Made by a program: the position numbers and the translations under genes. A stretch of 14,508 nt of DNA from contig JAFPQL010000231.1 of the NCBI GenBank assembly GCA_017414145.1, positions 1-14,508 on the forward strand, written 5' to 3'. Source of the stretch: Oscillospiraceae bacterium. Lineage in GTDB: Bacteria > Bacillota_A > Clostridia > Oscillospirales > Ruminococcaceae. How positions within the stretch are numbered: the stretch's first letter is position 1; each line of letters starts with the position of its first letter. Shown here piece by piece: positions 11,898 to 14,508 of the stretch. The notes under the pieces were generated by a model that had not been told where the DNA came from, searched no databases, and saw only the letters and a program-made list of their open reading frames with translations.

Positions 11898-14203
11898 AAC
11901 AGAACGAGTGGTTTGAGGCGACATCCCGTATCGCCGAACAGTATATCACCGAAGCAAAGCCCAGGCATCCCCGCACCGGGTCCGGCGCGGCAGAGGAATT
12001 CCGCCTCACCGAGGAGCTGCCCGATGTCCGCAGCAGACAGAGCCGCATCACCCACTGGGTCACGACCGGATTTGCGACCGCGGCGGCACTCGCTGTCGTC
12101 ATCGGCGGCGGCGTGCTGATCTCCAAAATGCGGAACAAGGTGCCGACCAAGCCCGCAGAAAGCATCGTCACAACCGTCGGAACCGTCGTTTCCGGTACGG
12201 AGGAAACGACCGAAACCACCGACGACGACGGGTTTCAGGCGGGACACACCGCCGGTGCGGCAGCCGCAAACGCAGCGATCGAAGCCGGCATCGACAAGGT
12301 GTATTTCTCCGGCAGCATCACCGACACCGTGCAGGACATTCTGGACGACAATCAGGATGCCGATATGAAATATGTGGTGCTCGGCAGAAACAATGCGTTC
12401 GATTACGCCAGAGTCATCCATGTCAGCCGTGCGCTGGCAGACAATCTGAAGATCGGCACGCATTATCAGTTCACAATCGACGAGCGCATCACAGAGGTCA
12501 ATCCCGCCCTGCTGAGGGACAAGCGTGATCTGTATCTGAGCTGTTCTTCCGCAAAAGCAGTCAGCAGCGACTATATGGATACGGCGGGCGACGACATCAC
12601 ATTCAGCCGCGCAGAAACCGAAAGCGGCAGGTCAGCCGAATTCCTCACAGGCTATCAGGAGGGCTACCGCGATGTGGTGCTGAACCCCAATCTCCAATAT
12701 GATTTCTACAAGCTGAGCGGCAGCCTCACCGCGTATATCCGCGGCGTATACAATCCGGATGTGTCCGGCGATACGCCCGAAGCCCAGAAACTGGCGAACT
12801 GCCTTGTCATCGCGGAATCCCCCGACCACAAGTCGGTCTTCCCGGTGTATTATCCCTACACGCAGCGAGCAGAGCTGGTCAAGGGACAGCTCGTGACCTT
12901 CCTTGCCGACGAAGCAGAAGACCACGCGCTCTATCTGTCCAAGTATCTGAGCAGCGCACAGATTTCCGACATCAACCCGTCCGCTGTCAACGCATTCTTT
13001 AACGCCGTGCGTACCCCGCAGGCAGGCGAGGAGAACAACTGGAACCGGCTGAAGGCTTCGCTTTCGATGCCGGACTCGACGACGGATACGACCGCCGATG
13101 CGGGTCACTCCGACGAAACGACCACCACCCCACAGGACATTCAGGACGACAACAAGCTCTGGGAGCTCGGCGAACTGCCCTTCGGTTACCGCATCGGCTG
13201 GTCCTTCTGCCGCAGCGGCTCCGAGCTGCATCTGGAGCAGTACAATGAGACCGACACGAACCCGCACTCCGCACAGTTAAACGGCGGCGGCACGGCCGTC
13301 ACCCATATGACCAAAACCAAGACCATCGGCGAAATCTACACCAACAGCGTTCCGGCTTCGGACGGCGAAAAGGCCTACATTCTGAAGGACGGTCAGGTGA
13401 TTTCCACGGACGGCAGCCGCGTTCTGATGACCGGCATCCGCACCTCGGCCGGACAGCACTTCTCACTCTACAGTGTTGAAAAGCTCAGCAACGACTGCTG
13501 GTTTGTGAGAATGACCGAAGGCTGGGAGAACGGCGGCGGCTGGGTCAACGAATACTGGTGCGACGGCAAGGGCAAATCCGTCCAGATTTCGGTTCAGTGT
13601 ACGCCCTCCTATACCGTGCTGATTTCCGAAGATAAGTCCTGCGTGTATTATGTCGATGAATTCGGCATTTTCCGCGCCAACCGCTTTGAAAAGAATGCCG
13701 TAAAGCTCATGGACGGTGAAGCAATTCTGGCACTCAAGTCCGATGATCCCGAAACCTATGTCGCAACGCAGTACAGCTTCCTGAAGAACAATGTCCTCTA
13801 TATCCCCGTCATGTACAATTCCGACGGCTCCGACACGGACGATGTGATTACGCTGAAGCTGGACGGCGACATGACACCGCAGCTCACCACGCGCCCGCTG
13901 GACTATCTGTTCAGACTCGGCGGAAAGATCTACGGCATCACAAAGGACGGCGTGAAGCTCGCAGAGTATCAGCCGGAGACCGGAACCGTCAGAGAAATCG
14001 CAAACCTCCGCAGCGCATATGCCGCCGCTGCAAAGGACGGCGCAAACGCTGCTGAAAAGGCGGCGCTGACCGAGCTGAGCCAGCACGGGAGAATCACCTC
14101 GATCGGAGCGGTCTGGGAGGATCTGATCGTTGTGACCGTCACAGATCAGACCTTCGCGGCCATCAATCCGCTTACCGGCGGCGTGCAGATTCTGCGCTGG
14201 TAA
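11894..14203 (+). CDS. Presumed membrane anti-sigma factor with large external beta-propeller-like region, 769 aa
   Basis: The N-terminal 56 residues are cytoplasmic and charged, without a zinc-binding Cys/His motif. One membrane helix follows (about 57-77), then a Thr-rich linker (88-112), a first external region (about 113-390), a second Thr/Asp-rich linker (about 395-420) and a C-terminal region (about 425-769). The last part shows repeated short beta units such as SCVYYVDEFGIFRA, NVLYIPVMYN, GGKIYGITKDGVKLAEY and FAAINPLTGGVQILRW, the pattern of a beta-propeller. The gene overlaps the sigma gene by ATGA. Anti-sigma activity is inferred from layout and topology alone; the external part is far larger than in typical ECF anti-sigma factors and may bind a ligand or a surface polymer. 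An alternative is a membrane lipid- or wall-associated effector that is merely co-translated. Confidence 0.7.
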   Translation: MKQNEWFEATSRIAEQYITEAKPRHPRTGSGAAEEFRLTEELPDVRSRQSRITHWVTTGFATAAALAVVIGGGVLISKMRNKVPTKPAESIVTTVGTVVSGTEETTETTDDDGFQAGHTAGAAAANAAIEAGIDKVYFSGSITDTVQDILDDNQDADMKYVVLGRNNAFDYARVIHVSRALADNLKIGTHYQFTIDERITEVNPALLRDKRDLYLSCSSAKAVSSDYMDTAGDDITFSRAETESGRSAEFLTGYQEGYRDVVLNPNLQYDFYKLSGSLTAYIRGVYNPDVSGDTPEAQKLANCLVIAESPDHKSVFPVYYPYTQRAELVKGQLVTFLADEAEDHALYLSKYLSSAQISDINPSAVNAFFNAVRTPQAGEENNWNRLKASLSMPDSTTDTTADAGHSDETTTTPQDIQDDNKLWELGELPFGYRIGWSFCRSGSELHLEQYNETDTNPHSAQLNGGGTAVTHMTKTKTIGEIYTNSVPASDGEKAYILKDGQVISTDGSRVLMTGIRTSAGQHFSLYSVEKLSNDCWFVRMTEGWENGGGWVNEYWCDGKGKSVQISVQCTPSYTVLISEDKSCVYYVDEFGIFRANRFEKNAVKLMDGEAILALKSDDPETYVATQYSFLKNNVLYIPVMYNSDGSDTDDVITLKLDGDMTPQLTTRPLDYLFRLGGKIYGITKDGVKLAEYQPETGTVREIANLRSAYAAAAKDGANAAEKAALTELSQHGRITSIGAVWEDLIVVTVTDQTFAAINPLTGGVQILRW

Positions 14204-14313
14204 TCGGCAGGCGGGCAGTGCCCGGCCGGCGCGGAGCCCGCGCTGGCAATTCCTAAAGCCCGCCACAGGCGAAAACAAAGCACAACCGAACTTCACCCCA
14301 ATAGAACCACGCA

Positions 14314-14353
14314 AAATACCGGCGCCGCCATGTATTTCACTGGCAGCGCCGGT
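14314..14353 (-). terminator. Probable minus-strand terminator
   Basis: The stem ACCGGCGC/GCGCCGGT, extended by GCCA/TGGC past one mismatch, is followed on the minus strand by ATTTTGC. On the plus strand only TTCTG follows. This suggests a transcript entering from the right edge, or a weak bidirectional terminator. Confidence 0.5.
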
Positions 14354-14394
14354 TTCTGTAGAAAGAGGTATCCGCTTCGAGCAAGCAGGCGCAG

Positions 14395-14429
14395 AAAAGG
14401 GGGACGCCCTCTATCGCAGGGCGTCCCCC
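14395..14429 (-). terminator. Probable minus-strand terminator with 12-bp perfect stem
   Basis: The perfect stem 14399-14410/14418-14429 has a seven-base loop and is followed on the minus strand by TTTTC (14398-14394). It may end a gene or small RNA that lies beyond the right edge. Confidence 0.55.
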
Positions 14430-14508
14430 TCTTGCCGCAAGACGGCAATTCACCCCCTTGCGGAGCTCTTCTTATGCAGGGGAGTTTCGCTCGCTGCGGC
14501 GAGCGACC

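Larger units (their letters stand above)
14204..14508. other. Non-coding right-end region with several perfect hairpins
   Basis: I see no credible gene in these 305 bases. Hairpins: ACCGGCGC/GCGCCGGT (14318-14325, 14346-14353); a perfect 12-bp stem (14399-14410 with 14418-14429); TTGCCG/CGGCAA (14432-14437, 14443-14448); and TCGCTCGC/GCGAGCGA (14487-14494, 14499-14506). No strong T-tract follows the sigma operon on the plus strand, so its terminator is unclear. Confidence 0.6.

Overview
The window looks like chromosomal DNA from a fairly high-G+C member of the Clostridia, most likely a Ruminococcus-like gut or rumen bacterium (family Oscillospiraceae/Ruminococcaceae). The reasons are strong AGGAGG-type ribosome binding sites, near-consensus sigma-A promoters with 17-bp spacers, a YdjI/YdjG-type stress gene pair, and a secreted leucine-rich-repeat/transglutaminase protein with an EF-hand (dockerin-like) tail. 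The genus is an inference. No rRNA, tRNA, CRISPR array or transposase gene was seen.

Layout. (1) 1-624, minus: the N-terminal part of a multi-pass membrane sensor, cut by the window edge and divergent from (2) a 47-residue single-span membrane protein (805-948, plus). After two hairpins, one terminator-like, comes a NodB-family polysaccharide deacetylase (1126-1782, plus), which meets the next unit at a shared terminator. (3) 1856-4702, minus: a two-gene unit of an SPFH protein with three C-terminal zinc ribbons (YdjI-like), then a TFIIB-type zinc-ribbon membrane protein (YdjG-like). A 16-bp perfect terminator hairpin lies between them. (4) 4889-7252, minus: glycogen phosphorylase under its own promoter. 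(5) 7538-9161, plus: an ECF sigma factor overlapping a single-pass membrane protein, the presumed anti-sigma factor, with a Thr/Ser-rich stalk and an external prealbumin-like beta domain. (6) 9497-11086, plus: a secreted LRR/transglutaminase protein of visibly lower G+C. (7) 11340-14203, plus: a second ECF sigma factor overlapping by ATGA a much larger membrane protein whose external part looks like a beta-propeller. (8) 14204-14508: hairpin-dense non-coding DNA.

How the genes may work together. The left half deals with the envelope (sensor, deacetylase, SPFH/zinc-ribbon membrane stress pair) and with carbon storage (GlgP). The right half holds two trans-envelope signalling units, each a cytoplasmic sigma factor coupled to a membrane protein with an unusual external domain. 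They bracket a secreted protein that carries a complete Cys-His-Asp transglutaminase triad. That secreted gene lies between two copies of a terminator-bearing direct repeat (26 bp identical, about 46 bp related), which suggests cassette insertion or local duplication. glgP and the first sigma operon fire from promoters that form the two arms of a near-perfect inverted repeat, a possible link between energy storage and the surface-sensing regulon. These functional links are inferred from layout, not shown.
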